A stretch of DNA of 64,000 bases. Source: an uncultured Alphaproteobacteria bacterium (GTDB taxonomy: Bacteria > Pseudomonadota > Alphaproteobacteria > HIMB59). A program made the position numbers and the translations under genes. Numbering within the stretch: position 1 is the first letter of the stretch; the number at the start of each line of letters is the position of its first letter. The notes under the pieces are model-generated. The model was given only the letters and a program-made list of their open reading frames with translations. It was not told the DNA's origin and did no database searches. This document shows positions 46,291 through 54,132 of the stretch, in pieces. Location of the stretch: contig CACBDV010000001.1 in NCBI GenBank assembly GCA_902538085.1, positions 355,766 to 419,765 of the forward strand. The letters run 5' to 3'.

Positions 46291-46764
46291 TCAAGCTTTA
46301 TAAGGAAGTGAAGAGTGATGCAAAACTATTTTTAATATATCGTTTTCAGTTTTTTTATATCCCCAGCTCTTATCAACTTTGACAGAGGTTCCTTCTTTGT
46401 TTATCAAAGTTACCCAACCCATCCACATTGCTACATTTTGATCAATAAACACGGATGATGTTTCTGATTTGACTTCGAGCCAATCTTTAATTCCAAAACC
46501 ACTGTCTGTTGGGTACTTTGGATTATTTCCAACAAAGTATGAAAGTGCTCCCTCTTTGTCTAATCGAAATGTTTGATTACCACCACTAAGAGTTGGTTTA
46601 AATAATACTGATCCTAACTCAAAACCGTAAAGATTATCTAACATTTCGTTTGCAACTAAAGTAGCTTGATCAATACCTTTTTTTTCATAAGCCTGTGAAA
46701 TTGCAATCATGCTCTCTCCCCAAGCAGTACGAGCATTCGTTAAATCATTTTCATTTATTGTCAT
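46291..46764 (-). CDS. NTF2/SnoaL-like fold protein, unknown function
   Basis: This 157-residue protein has no signal peptide. The layout of N-terminal helices (ARTAWGESMIAISQAYEKKG) followed by a curved sheet (TSSVFIDQNVAMWMGWVTLINKEG; KVDKSWGYKKTEND) resembles NTF2-like proteins. Alphaproteobacterial relatives are sometimes mislabelled as phosphoribosyl-AMP cyclohydrolase, but none of that enzyme's motifs is seen. Confidence 0.6.
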   Translation of the reverse strand: MTINENDLTNARTAWGESMIAISQAYEKKGIDQATLVANEMLDNLYGFELGSVLFKPTLSGGNQTFRLDKEGALSYFVGNNPKYPTDSGFGIKDWLEVKSETSSVFIDQNVAMWMGWVTLINKEGTSVKVDKSWGYKKTENDILKIVLHHSSLPYKA

Positions 46765-46801
46765 TGGCTATGTGTTATTTTATATTTATAAAAATGATTA
46801 T

Positions 46802-47701
46802 TCATTTAATACGATTAACGATAAAATTAACAAGACTCGACATATATAGCAAGGGTTCCCTCTTTTTATTAAAGAAATTTTGCATTGCTTTGTAATTTCT
46901 ATTTTGAATCAGTTTTAAATACTTAATACATTCAGTACGATTAAGCTTATATGCAATATTTGCTTTTTGTGAGTCTTTTTTAATTTTCTTTCCAACTTTT
47001 TTCTCATTGCCCCATCTATCAAGCATATCATCAGTAACTTGAAAAATTTTTCCAATTGTATCTCCAATTTTTTTTAGCTCTCTTTTTTTATTTAAATTTA
47101 ATTTTTTTACAGTTAAAAGAAGATTGAAACATAAACTGAATAATGCACCTGTTTTTAAAAGATGCATTGTCTCTATATCCTTTATTATTGAATTTTTTTT
47201 CATGTAAATATCCATGGATTGTCCAGCAATCAAACCCTCCAAACCGTTAGCTTTTGAAAGCATCTGTATTGATTTGATTTTCTGGTTATCAGAGAGATTT
47301 TTTGACTCAGCTAGCGTTTTTACTGATAAGACTTGAAACATATCTCCAGCTAAGACAGCAGTTGCCTCATCAAATTTTTTATGCACAGTTAATTTACCCC
47401 TTCTATAGTCATCGTTATCCATAGACGGTAAATCATCGTGGATTAGTGAGTGCAGGTGAACACATTCTATCGAAAGGGCAAAGTCATCTAATATTTTCGG
47501 CTTAATATCTAGATATAAACCCATTCGACAAAGCAAGAACGGTCTAATCCTCTTGCCACCAGTTTTGGCAAAATAAATCATTGCCTTCTTAATTCGTTTA
47601 TCGGGTGACTTTAATTCTTGTATGTGTCTAATAAGCTTTTTATCAAAATTCAGAGAAAATGATTTAATTTGCTTTTTCTCAAAGTTTTCACTTATTTTCA
47701 T
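46802..47701 (-). CDS. Polyprenyl diphosphate synthase (geranylgeranyl or farnesyl)
   Basis: The 299-residue trans-prenyltransferase has the first aspartate-rich motif in HSLIHDDLPSMDNDDYRRG, KFDEATAVLAGD, and the second in FQVTDDMLDRWG. It is an IspA/CrtE-type enzyme. As the only prenyl synthase in the window and lying beside the proteorhodopsin-carotenoid block, it most likely makes geranylgeranyl diphosphate for phytoene, though a farnesyl product cannot be excluded. Confidence 0.88.
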   Translation of the reverse strand: MKISENFEKKQIKSFSLNFDKKLIRHIQELKSPDKRIKKAMIYFAKTGGKRIRPFLLCRMGLYLDIKPKILDDFALSIECVHLHSLIHDDLPSMDNDDYRRGKLTVHKKFDEATAVLAGDMFQVLSVKTLAESKNLSDNQKIKSIQMLSKANGLEGLIAGQSMDIYMKKNSIIKDIETMHLLKTGALFSLCFNLLLTVKKLNLNKKRELKKIGDTIGKIFQVTDDMLDRWGNEKKVGKKIKKDSQKANIAYKLNRTECIKYLKLIQNRNYKAMQNFFNKKREPLLYMSSLVNFIVNRIK

Positions 47702-47705
47702 TTAA

Positions 47706-47915
47706 TTACAAGTTATCCAAGTAATGAGAGGTGTGATTATCGAAAATGAATATAATTACACCTATAAATACAAGGTAAACAAAGAAATTAATGATTTTCT
47801 TAGTTTTTTTGTTATTTATGTAGCTTTTATTGAATTTCAGTATTATCCATAGCAATAGTGTGGATAAAAAGAATAAAAACCCATTAAACAGTACACTATC
47901 TTGAAAAATAGCCAT
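47706..47915 (-). CDS. Small two-helix membrane protein
   Basis: The protein of 69 residues (ATG at 47915; a GTG four codons upstream is possible) has two hydrophobic helices, around FNGFLFFLSTLLLWIIL and FFVYLVFIGVIIFIF, joined by a lysine-rich loop. It precedes the prenyl synthase by 4 bases and is probably cotranscribed. No family is recognised. Confidence 0.55.
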   Translation of the reverse strand: MAIFQDSVLFNGFLFFLSTLLLWIILKFNKSYINNKKTKKIINFFVYLVFIGVIIFIFDNHTSHYLDNL

Positions 47916-48066
47916 TTTTTTACCCACTATACTCCCAAAATATATTAATAAAAGTCATATTAGGTATTTTTTTTTTGCAATTTATACCTATAATCCCCTG
48001 AAATTAACAAATCCTTACATTTAGGATTCTGTTATAAGTTTTAGAACTTAAGAAAAGGAGTACTCA

Positions 48067-48834
48067 ATGATTAAGTTTTTAAAATCTATGGCTATCCCAA
48101 CAGCTGCTCTAGTAGCACTGCCAGGAATAGCTTCTGCAAGCGTTGGCTTAGCGCCAGACGACTTTGTTGGGATATCTTTTTGGGTTATCTCAATGTGTAT
48201 GGTTGCCGCTACTGCATTCTTTTTCCTAGAAACTAACAACGTATCAGGTAAGTGGAAGACATCTCTTGCACTTGGTGGTCTTGTTTGTCTAGTTGCCGCA
48301 GTACACTACTTCTATATGAGAGAAGTATGGGTAACAACAGGTGATACACCTACTGTTTATAGATATGTTGACTGGTTAATCACTGTTCCATTACAGATGA
48401 TTGAATTCTACATTATCCTTGCTGCAGTTGCTGCAGTGTCAGCTGGTATTTTCTGGAGACTGTTAATCGGTACTTTAGTGATGCTTGTTGCTGGTTATGC
48501 TGGTGAAGCTGGTTTCATCAACGCATGGGCAGGATTCATTGTAGGTCTAGCTGGTTGGGCATACATTTTATATGAAATTTTTGCTGGTGAAGCTGGTAAA
48601 GCTGCTGCTGACAAATGTCCTGCAGCTGTTCAAACAGCTTTCAACACAATGAGATGGATCGTTACAGTTGGTTGGGCAATTTATCCATTAGGATATTTCT
48701 TCGGTTACTTAACTGGAGGAGCTGATGCTGTAACTCTAAACGTTATCTATAACGTTGCTGACGTTGTGAATAAGATTGCTTTTGTCGCAGTTATTTGGGC
48801 TGCTGCTGTAGCATCTTCAGGCAAAAAAGCTTAA
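48067..48834 (+). CDS. Proteorhodopsin, blue-absorbing type
   Basis: This 255-residue light-driven proton pump has seven helices after a signal-like N-terminus. Compared with green proteorhodopsin, the proton acceptor is Asp102, the motif Thr106, the donor Glu113 (DTE motif, proton pump), His80 is conserved, and Lys236 binds retinal in ADVVNKIAF. The tuning position (GPR 105) is Gln110, which marks the blue-absorbing variant of oligotrophic water. A strong AAGGAG ribosome site ends 6 bases before the ATG, rare in this window, and the gene is visibly richer in GC and preferred codons than its neighbours, indicating high expression. Confidence 0.97.
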   Translation: MIKFLKSMAIPTAALVALPGIASASVGLAPDDFVGISFWVISMCMVAATAFFFLETNNVSGKWKTSLALGGLVCLVAAVHYFYMREVWVTTGDTPTVYRYVDWLITVPLQMIEFYIILAAVAAVSAGIFWRLLIGTLVMLVAGYAGEAGFINAWAGFIVGLAGWAYILYEIFAGEAGKAAADKCPAAVQTAFNTMRWIVTVGWAIYPLGYFFGYLTGGADAVTLNVIYNVADVVNKIAFVAVIWAAAVASSGKKA

Positions 48835-48857
48835 TAAAGCTTTATAACCTATTTAAA

Positions 48858-48889
48858 CCAGGCAAGGCTAACTTGCCTGGTTTTTTTTT
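48858..48889 (+). terminator. Strong rho-independent terminator after proteorhodopsin
   Basis: CCAGGCAAG and CTTGCCTGG form a perfect 9-bp stem with a five-base loop, followed by nine T residues. It should end most proteorhodopsin transcripts before crtI. Confidence 0.95.
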
Positions 48890-48916
48890 GTCTAAATTTC
48901 ATATACTTTAACTATC

Positions 48917-50404
48917 TTGAGTAAGAAAGTTGTAGTTATTGGTGGGGGTTTTGGAGGACTAGCTGCTGCCTTAAGGTGCAGAAAACTTGGTTTTGATGTC
49001 ACCCTGCTTGAAAGACTTAACATGCTTGGCGGAAGAGCAAGAGTTTTCGAGAAAGACGGTTATAGACACGATGCTGGACCAACTGTTATAACAGCACCCT
49101 TTTTATTTGAAGAACTTTTTGAATTATTTGGTGAAAACTTAAAAGATCACTTAAATTTTAAATCCTTAGACCCTTGGTACAGATTTTACTTTCACAATGG
49201 AAAAACTTTTGATTATCGACCATCTATCGAAGATACAAATAATGAAATAAGAAAATTTGATGAAAATGATGTTGATGGGTATGACAAATTATTAAAAACA
49301 TCAAAAGATATTTTTGAGATAGGTTTCGAAAAGTTATCGGATAAGCCATTTATTTCCTTTTGGGAAATGGCAAAGCAAATACCATCGTTAATAAAACTCA
49401 AAAGTTATTTAACAGTCAGTCAATTAGTAAATAGCAAATTAAAAAATAAGTATCTGCGGAAGGCATTTTCGATACATCCTTTATTAGTTGGGGGCAATCC
49501 GTTCACTACAACATCTATATATGCATTAATACACTATCTTGAAAGAAAGTGGGGGGTGTACTTTTGCATGGGAGGCACAGGTAAAATTGTGAGAGAGTTA
49601 GAAAATTTAATGTTAAGACAGGGTATTACTGTTAATAAAGAAACAGATGTAGAGCAAATTTCCATTATAAATGGTAAAGCGGAAAACGTGGTGCTTAATA
49701 ACGGAAAAAAAATACCTGCGGATCTTGTGATTTGTAATGCAGATCCCCCTACAGTTTACAGTGAAATGTTACCATTAGAATACTCCAGAGATAGTCTTCT
49801 CAAACCTAAGAAATTTACACATTACTCTATGGGCCTTTATGTTCTTTTTTTTGGATCGAAGAAAAAATTTTCTGACGTCGCTCACCACACTATTTGGATG
49901 TCTGAAAGATATAAGGAACTGCTTCACGATATTTTTGAGAAAAAGATTTTGACAGAGGATTTTTCACTTTATCTTCATCGTCCAACAGCAACAGATGATA
50001 CTTTTGCACCAGAGGGATGTGATAGTTTTTATGTTTTATGCCCTGTTCCTAATCTTCAAGGAGATGTTCAATGGAATTCAGAGGGTCCAAAACTTAAGGA
50101 TAGAATAGTTGAAGCACTGGATAAAACTATTATGCCAGGACTAAAAGAAAACATTGAGGCAGAATTCTGGATGACTCCTGAGGATTTTAAAAATGATTAT
50201 AGATCAAAATACGGAGCTGGATTTTCTGTGGCACCAATTTTTTCTCAATCGGCATGGTTTCGCTATCACAACAAAGATAAGAAAATACCAAATTTATATT
50301 TTTCAGCTGCGGGATCACACCCAGGTGCCGGAATACCTGGCGTATTGTGCTCTGCTAAGGTAATAGAGAAGCTTATAATTAAGGATTTCAAAGTTAGTCA
50401 TTAA
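48917..50404 (+). CDS. crtI: Phytoene desaturase
   Basis: The 495-residue FAD-dependent CrtI converts phytoene to lycopene. It begins SKKVVVIGGGFGGLAAALRC (dinucleotide fold), has LGGRARVFEKDGYRHDAGPTVI, and ends with the carotenoid-desaturase signature SAAGSHPGAGIPGVLCSAKV. The start is TTG at 48917. A TATACT at 48902-48907 lies so close that the message would have a leader of only a few bases. It heads crtI-crtB-crtY-blh. Confidence 0.95.
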   Translation: MSKKVVVIGGGFGGLAAALRCRKLGFDVTLLERLNMLGGRARVFEKDGYRHDAGPTVITAPFLFEELFELFGENLKDHLNFKSLDPWYRFYFHNGKTFDYRPSIEDTNNEIRKFDENDVDGYDKLLKTSKDIFEIGFEKLSDKPFISFWEMAKQIPSLIKLKSYLTVSQLVNSKLKNKYLRKAFSIHPLLVGGNPFTTTSIYALIHYLERKWGVYFCMGGTGKIVRELENLMLRQGITVNKETDVEQISIINGKAENVVLNNGKKIPADLVICNADPPTVYSEMLPLEYSRDSLLKPKKFTHYSMGLYVLFFGSKKKFSDVAHHTIWMSERYKELLHDIFEKKILTEDFSLYLHRPTATDDTFAPEGCDSFYVLCPVPNLQGDVQWNSEGPKLKDRIVEALDKTIMPGLKENIEAEFWMTPEDFKNDYRSKYGAGFSVAPIFSQSAWFRYHNKDKKIPNLYFSAAGSHPGAGIPGVLCSAKVIEKLIIKDFKVSH

Positions 50405-50405
50405 G

Positions 50406-51281
50406 GTGACATCATTTAAAACAAATACCTATAGCATTAAATCGGAAGGTAAAAGTTTTTATTGGGCAAGTTTTTTTTTACCCAAAAAAAATAGAATTGC
50501 AGCTTCAAGGCTCTATAGCATATGTCGATATCTAGATGATGTGGCAGATAATTCGAAGTTAGATACCTCTTCTCAAATAAAAAATATATTTAATCAAATA
50601 AAAGAAAATGAGAGCTCTGAGATAAATATCTTTTTTAAAAAAAATAATATTAACATTGGTATTTTAAAAGATCTAATAGATGGTTTGATCAGCGATCAGC
50701 AGAACGTCAGAGTTACAGATGAAAAAGAATTAATAGATTACTCATACAAGGTTGCTGGAACAGTGGGTTTGATGATGTTACCAATAATTAATACCAAAGA
50801 TGCTGAAGCAAGAAAGCATGCTATTGATTTAGGAATTGCTATGCAACTAACAAATATTGCAAGGGATGTTTACGAGGACGCAAAAATGAATAGGTTATAT
50901 CTACCAAAAGAATGGTTAGGACAAGTCTCAATAAGTGACCTAATAGATAATAAGTTAGATGATCAAAAAAAAAAATTGATTGAATTATCTATTAAAAATT
51001 TAATAGAACTCTCTGATAAATTCTATGCAAACGGTTTTTCTGGTATGAAATTTATTCCTCTTAGAACCAGACTAGCAATATTTTTTGCAGCAAAAATTTA
51101 CAAAGGGATTGGGGAAAAGATTAAAAGCGGTGGTTATGTTTACAAGCTTGAAAGAATTTATTTAAACAAATTAGAAAAGTTATGGATTACAATAATTTCT
51201 ATACCTGAATTTTTATTTTTAAAAAATATTTTTAAATCCTACAAATCGATTAGGGGCTCATTTAAAAATGAAAATATATGA
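50406..51281 (+). CDS. crtB: Phytoene synthase
   Basis: CrtB condenses two geranylgeranyl diphosphates to phytoene. The 291-residue protein shows SRLYSICRYLDDVADN (first Asp motif) and MQLTNIARDVYEDAKMNRLYLPKEW (second). It starts at GTG 50406, one base after the crtI stop, and overlaps crtY by 14 bases. Confidence 0.95.
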   Translation: MTSFKTNTYSIKSEGKSFYWASFFLPKKNRIAASRLYSICRYLDDVADNSKLDTSSQIKNIFNQIKENESSEINIFFKKNNINIGILKDLIDGLISDQQNVRVTDEKELIDYSYKVAGTVGLMMLPIINTKDAEARKHAIDLGIAMQLTNIARDVYEDAKMNRLYLPKEWLGQVSISDLIDNKLDDQKKKLIELSIKNLIELSDKFYANGFSGMKFIPLRTRLAIFFAAKIYKGIGEKIKSGGYVYKLERIYLNKLEKLWITIISIPEFLFLKNIFKSYKSIRGSFKNENI

Positions 51282-52353
51282 TGTAGCATTTTTGGGCATG
51301 GGTGCCAGTGCCCTTGCTACTGCAAAATTAAAGTATAAGGGAACAAGTGTTAGTTTAATTGGCATTGATAAAAATTATCATAGCAAAAGAAATAATTTTT
51401 TTGCATTTTGGCTGACAGATTGGATGAAAGATTTTGATAGTCTTGCACAAAAAAAATGGTTTTGCTGGAACTTTTACTTAACAAATAATCATATAAAACA
51501 TGAAACTAAGGATTTACCCTATTGCACTATAAGATACCAAGATTGGAAAAATTATTGCTTAAAAGGCTTAGAAAACTTATCAATTAAAGAGTTCAATGTT
51601 CAAAGTATTACGAATTTAAAAAAATACTATGAAATCAAGCTAGAGAATGGTGAGGAAATTTTTGCTAAGAAAATTTATGATTCTCGTACGCCGAAATTGG
51701 AAAATGAAAAAGTAAAACAGCATTTTTTTGGATACCTTATAGAAACTAAACAAATGATAAATGGTAATAGTGTGACCTTAATGGATTTTCGTGTTGAACA
51801 AAAAATGGGATTACATTTTATGTATTGTTTACCAATAGATGAAAATAGAATGTTAGTTGAGTCAACAGTTTTTTCTTCAGAAATCCAAGAGGATGAATGG
51901 TATCAAAAACAGATATTAGAATACATTGAGACAAAATTAAATTTATCTGAATATAAAATAGTTGATGAAGAAAAAGGGGCGTTACCAATGTATGATATTG
52001 AAAACAAATCAAGTGAAAATTATATTCATATCGGTTCAAGAGGTGGTGCCACCAAAATATCAACCGGGTATGCTTTTTCCTTTTTTCTAAAAAACATAAT
52101 GTTAAATTTTGAAAATATTAATAAAGCTCATCACTCATATTTTGATAAATGGATGGATAAGGTATTTGTGAATTATCTGAAAAATAATAGTGGAACAGAG
52201 AAGGTTTTTATTAATATGGCTTACTCTTTAAATGGCAATGAATTTGCATCATTTATGATGGGTGTAGCTGATTTTCCGACAAAATTAAAGGTCATTATGT
52301 CAATGCCAAAAATTAAATTTATAAAAAGTGCATTAAGCACCATTCGTAATTAA
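51268..52353 (+). CDS. crtY: Lycopene beta-cyclase, CrtY type
   Basis: This 361-residue flavoprotein makes beta-carotene from lycopene. It has an N-terminal FLGMGASALATAKL nucleotide-binding segment, LMDFRVEQKMGLHFMYCLPIDENRMLVESTVFS and the C-terminal IHIGSRGGATKISTGYAF, as in bacterial CrtY. It abuts blh with no gap. Confidence 0.93.
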   Translation: MKIYDVAFLGMGASALATAKLKYKGTSVSLIGIDKNYHSKRNNFFAFWLTDWMKDFDSLAQKKWFCWNFYLTNNHIKHETKDLPYCTIRYQDWKNYCLKGLENLSIKEFNVQSITNLKKYYEIKLENGEEIFAKKIYDSRTPKLENEKVKQHFFGYLIETKQMINGNSVTLMDFRVEQKMGLHFMYCLPIDENRMLVESTVFSSEIQEDEWYQKQILEYIETKLNLSEYKIVDEEKGALPMYDIENKSSENYIHIGSRGGATKISTGYAFSFFLKNIMLNFENINKAHHSYFDKWMDKVFVNYLKNNSGTEKVFINMAYSLNGNEFASFMMGVADFPTKLKVIMSMPKIKFIKSALSTIRN

Positions 52354-53169
52354 ATGTATGAATTAAGCTTTATATCTTTACTTGCTCTTTGCATGGTTTC
52401 ATTTATTGGTGTGCCGCATGGTTCATTTGACGGAGCTGTAGCTGCACTGTTAGGTTATAAGACAAGAAAAGATTTTTTTATATTTGTATTCTTATATTTA
52501 ATTATTTCTGCAGCAGTAATTATATTTTGGATTTACTTTTCCGTAATCGCTTTAATTTTATTCATTTTAATGAGTATCGTTCATTTTGGATTATGTGACT
52601 GGTCCTATCTAGGTTTGAAGAAATATAAATGGTCTGTTTCTTTAACGCATGGTTTAAATATTGTATTTGGGATTATTTTTTTTCACACTAACGAAACATT
52701 TGAGATATTTACTTTTTTATCAAATCTATCTTTTAATCAATTTCAAGAATATCTATATATTGTTTACATTTGTTACTTTTTTCTTTTGATTAGATATGCA
52801 TATTTGGCAATTAAATTTACAAGATTAAGATGGGGGATATTAGAAATGTCTATTATTTTATTGGTAATATTTTTAACAGAACCGCTCGTGGCATTTTCTA
52901 TCTATTTTTGTTTCATTCATACTTTTAAACATGTCAAATCAATATTAAAAGATACATCAAAATATTTATCAAATAACAAATTTATAACTATAACTACCAT
53001 CTCTTTTACAATCTTAACATGGGTCGGCGGCAGCTTAGCAATTATCTACCTTCATAAGAGTTTTTCTTTTGATGAGTCTTTTATAAAGACACTGTTTATT
53101 GGATTAGCGGCATTAACTCTTCCCCATATGACTTTAGTAGATATCTTTTATAGAAGAAAATTTAATTGA
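52354..53169 (+). CDS. blh: Beta-carotene 15,15'-dioxygenase, Brp/Blh family
   Basis: Blh cleaves beta-carotene to two retinals, the chromophore of proteorhodopsin. The 271-residue membrane protein contains the family's GVPHGSFDGAVAA, SIVHFGLCDWSY and IHTFKHVKSI with likely iron-binding histidines, and ALTLPHMTLVD. Its ATG follows the crtY TAA directly, and its end overlaps convergent ispH by 8 bases. Confidence 0.94.
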   Translation: MYELSFISLLALCMVSFIGVPHGSFDGAVAALLGYKTRKDFFIFVFLYLIISAAVIIFWIYFSVIALILFILMSIVHFGLCDWSYLGLKKYKWSVSLTHGLNIVFGIIFFHTNETFEIFTFLSNLSFNQFQEYLYIVYICYFFLLIRYAYLAIKFTRLRWGILEMSIILLVIFLTEPLVAFSIYFCFIHTFKHVKSILKDTSKYLSNNKFITITTISFTILTWVGGSLAIIYLHKSFSFDESFIKTLFIGLAALTLPHMTLVDIFYRRKFN

Positions 53170-54100
53170 GAAAATTAGGTATTTTAAATGTGATGTTTTC
53201 ATCCTCTTTAAAATTTAAAACTTCGATTGCATAAACTTTTTTTATCTGATCAATGAATAAATTTAATTGTTCTTCAGGAGCAGATGCACTAGCTGTCAAA
53301 CCTATTGTATTAAATTCTGATAAATTTGAATAATCAAAGTCGTTTATATTTTCAACTAGTTCACTATGTTTACAACCAAATCTTTTAGCAGTTTCGACTA
53401 ACCTAATTGAATTGGAACTATTGTGGGCACCAATCACATAAAAAGCATCAACATTTTTAGACATTTCTTGTACAGATAATTGTCTATTTGAAGTTGCATA
53501 GCAAATATCGGATTTTTTAGGAGCTAGAATTGAAGGAAATTTTTTTTCTAAAGCATCAACAATACTTTGTGTATCAAAAACTGATAAGGTTGTTTGTGTT
53601 ATATAGGCAAGTTTTTGATTTGATGGGAAATATAATTTTTCAACATCCTCAATATTTTGAACTAAAGTTAAATTGCTAATATCCTTGAGCTGTCCAGCTG
53701 TCCCGTCAACTTCAGGGTGATGTTCATGACCGATCATAATTATTTTATATTCGTTTTTTTCTAATTGAATTATTTCTTTATGAATCTTACTGACTAATGG
53801 GCAGATGGCATCATAAAATAATAGATTATAATCTTTGGCTTTGTTAATTACTCTTTGTGCAACACCATGCGCAGAAAAAATTACAGGTTGTTTTGTATTT
53901 TTAGGAATTTCTTCTAGCGAATCTACAAATACAACGCCTTTTTCTCTCAAATTACTGACAACAAATTTATTATGAACAATCTCATGACGTACATAAACTG
54001 GAGCTCCATATTTCAAAAGGCTTTTTTCGACCATTTCAACAGCTCTCTCAACCCCAGCACAAAAACCTCTGTGTTTGGCAGTTATAATCTTTTTAACCAC
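53162..54100 (-). CDS. ispH: 4-hydroxy-3-methylbut-2-enyl diphosphate reductase
   Basis: IspH catalyses the last step of the methylerythritol phosphate pathway, giving IPP and DMAPP for carotenoids, quinones and other isoprenoids. The three cluster-binding cysteines are in KHRGFCAGVERAVEM, YDAICPLVSKIHKE and SDICYATSNRQLSVQ. The 312 residues are standard, and position beside the retinal genes is logical. Confidence 0.96.
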   Translation of the reverse strand: MVKKIITAKHRGFCAGVERAVEMVEKSLLKYGAPVYVRHEIVHNKFVVSNLREKGVVFVDSLEEIPKNTKQPVIFSAHGVAQRVINKAKDYNLLFYDAICPLVSKIHKEIIQLEKNEYKIIMIGHEHHPEVDGTAGQLKDISNLTLVQNIEDVEKLYFPSNQKLAYITQTTLSVFDTQSIVDALEKKFPSILAPKKSDICYATSNRQLSVQEMSKNVDAFYVIGAHNSSNSIRLVETAKRFGCKHSELVENINDFDYSNLSEFNTIGLTASASAPEEQLNLFIDQIKKVYAIEVLNFKEDENITFKIPNFLN

Positions 54101-54132
54101 GGTAAATTGTTATCATATTATTAAGAGAAAAA

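Noticed and set aside
47928..48066. Promoter elements for proteorhodopsin, including TATAAT at 47990-47995 and a TTAATAA-like half of the Pho motif.
   Set aside because: No -35 at proper spacing and the second heptamer is missing; several candidates compete, so none is called.
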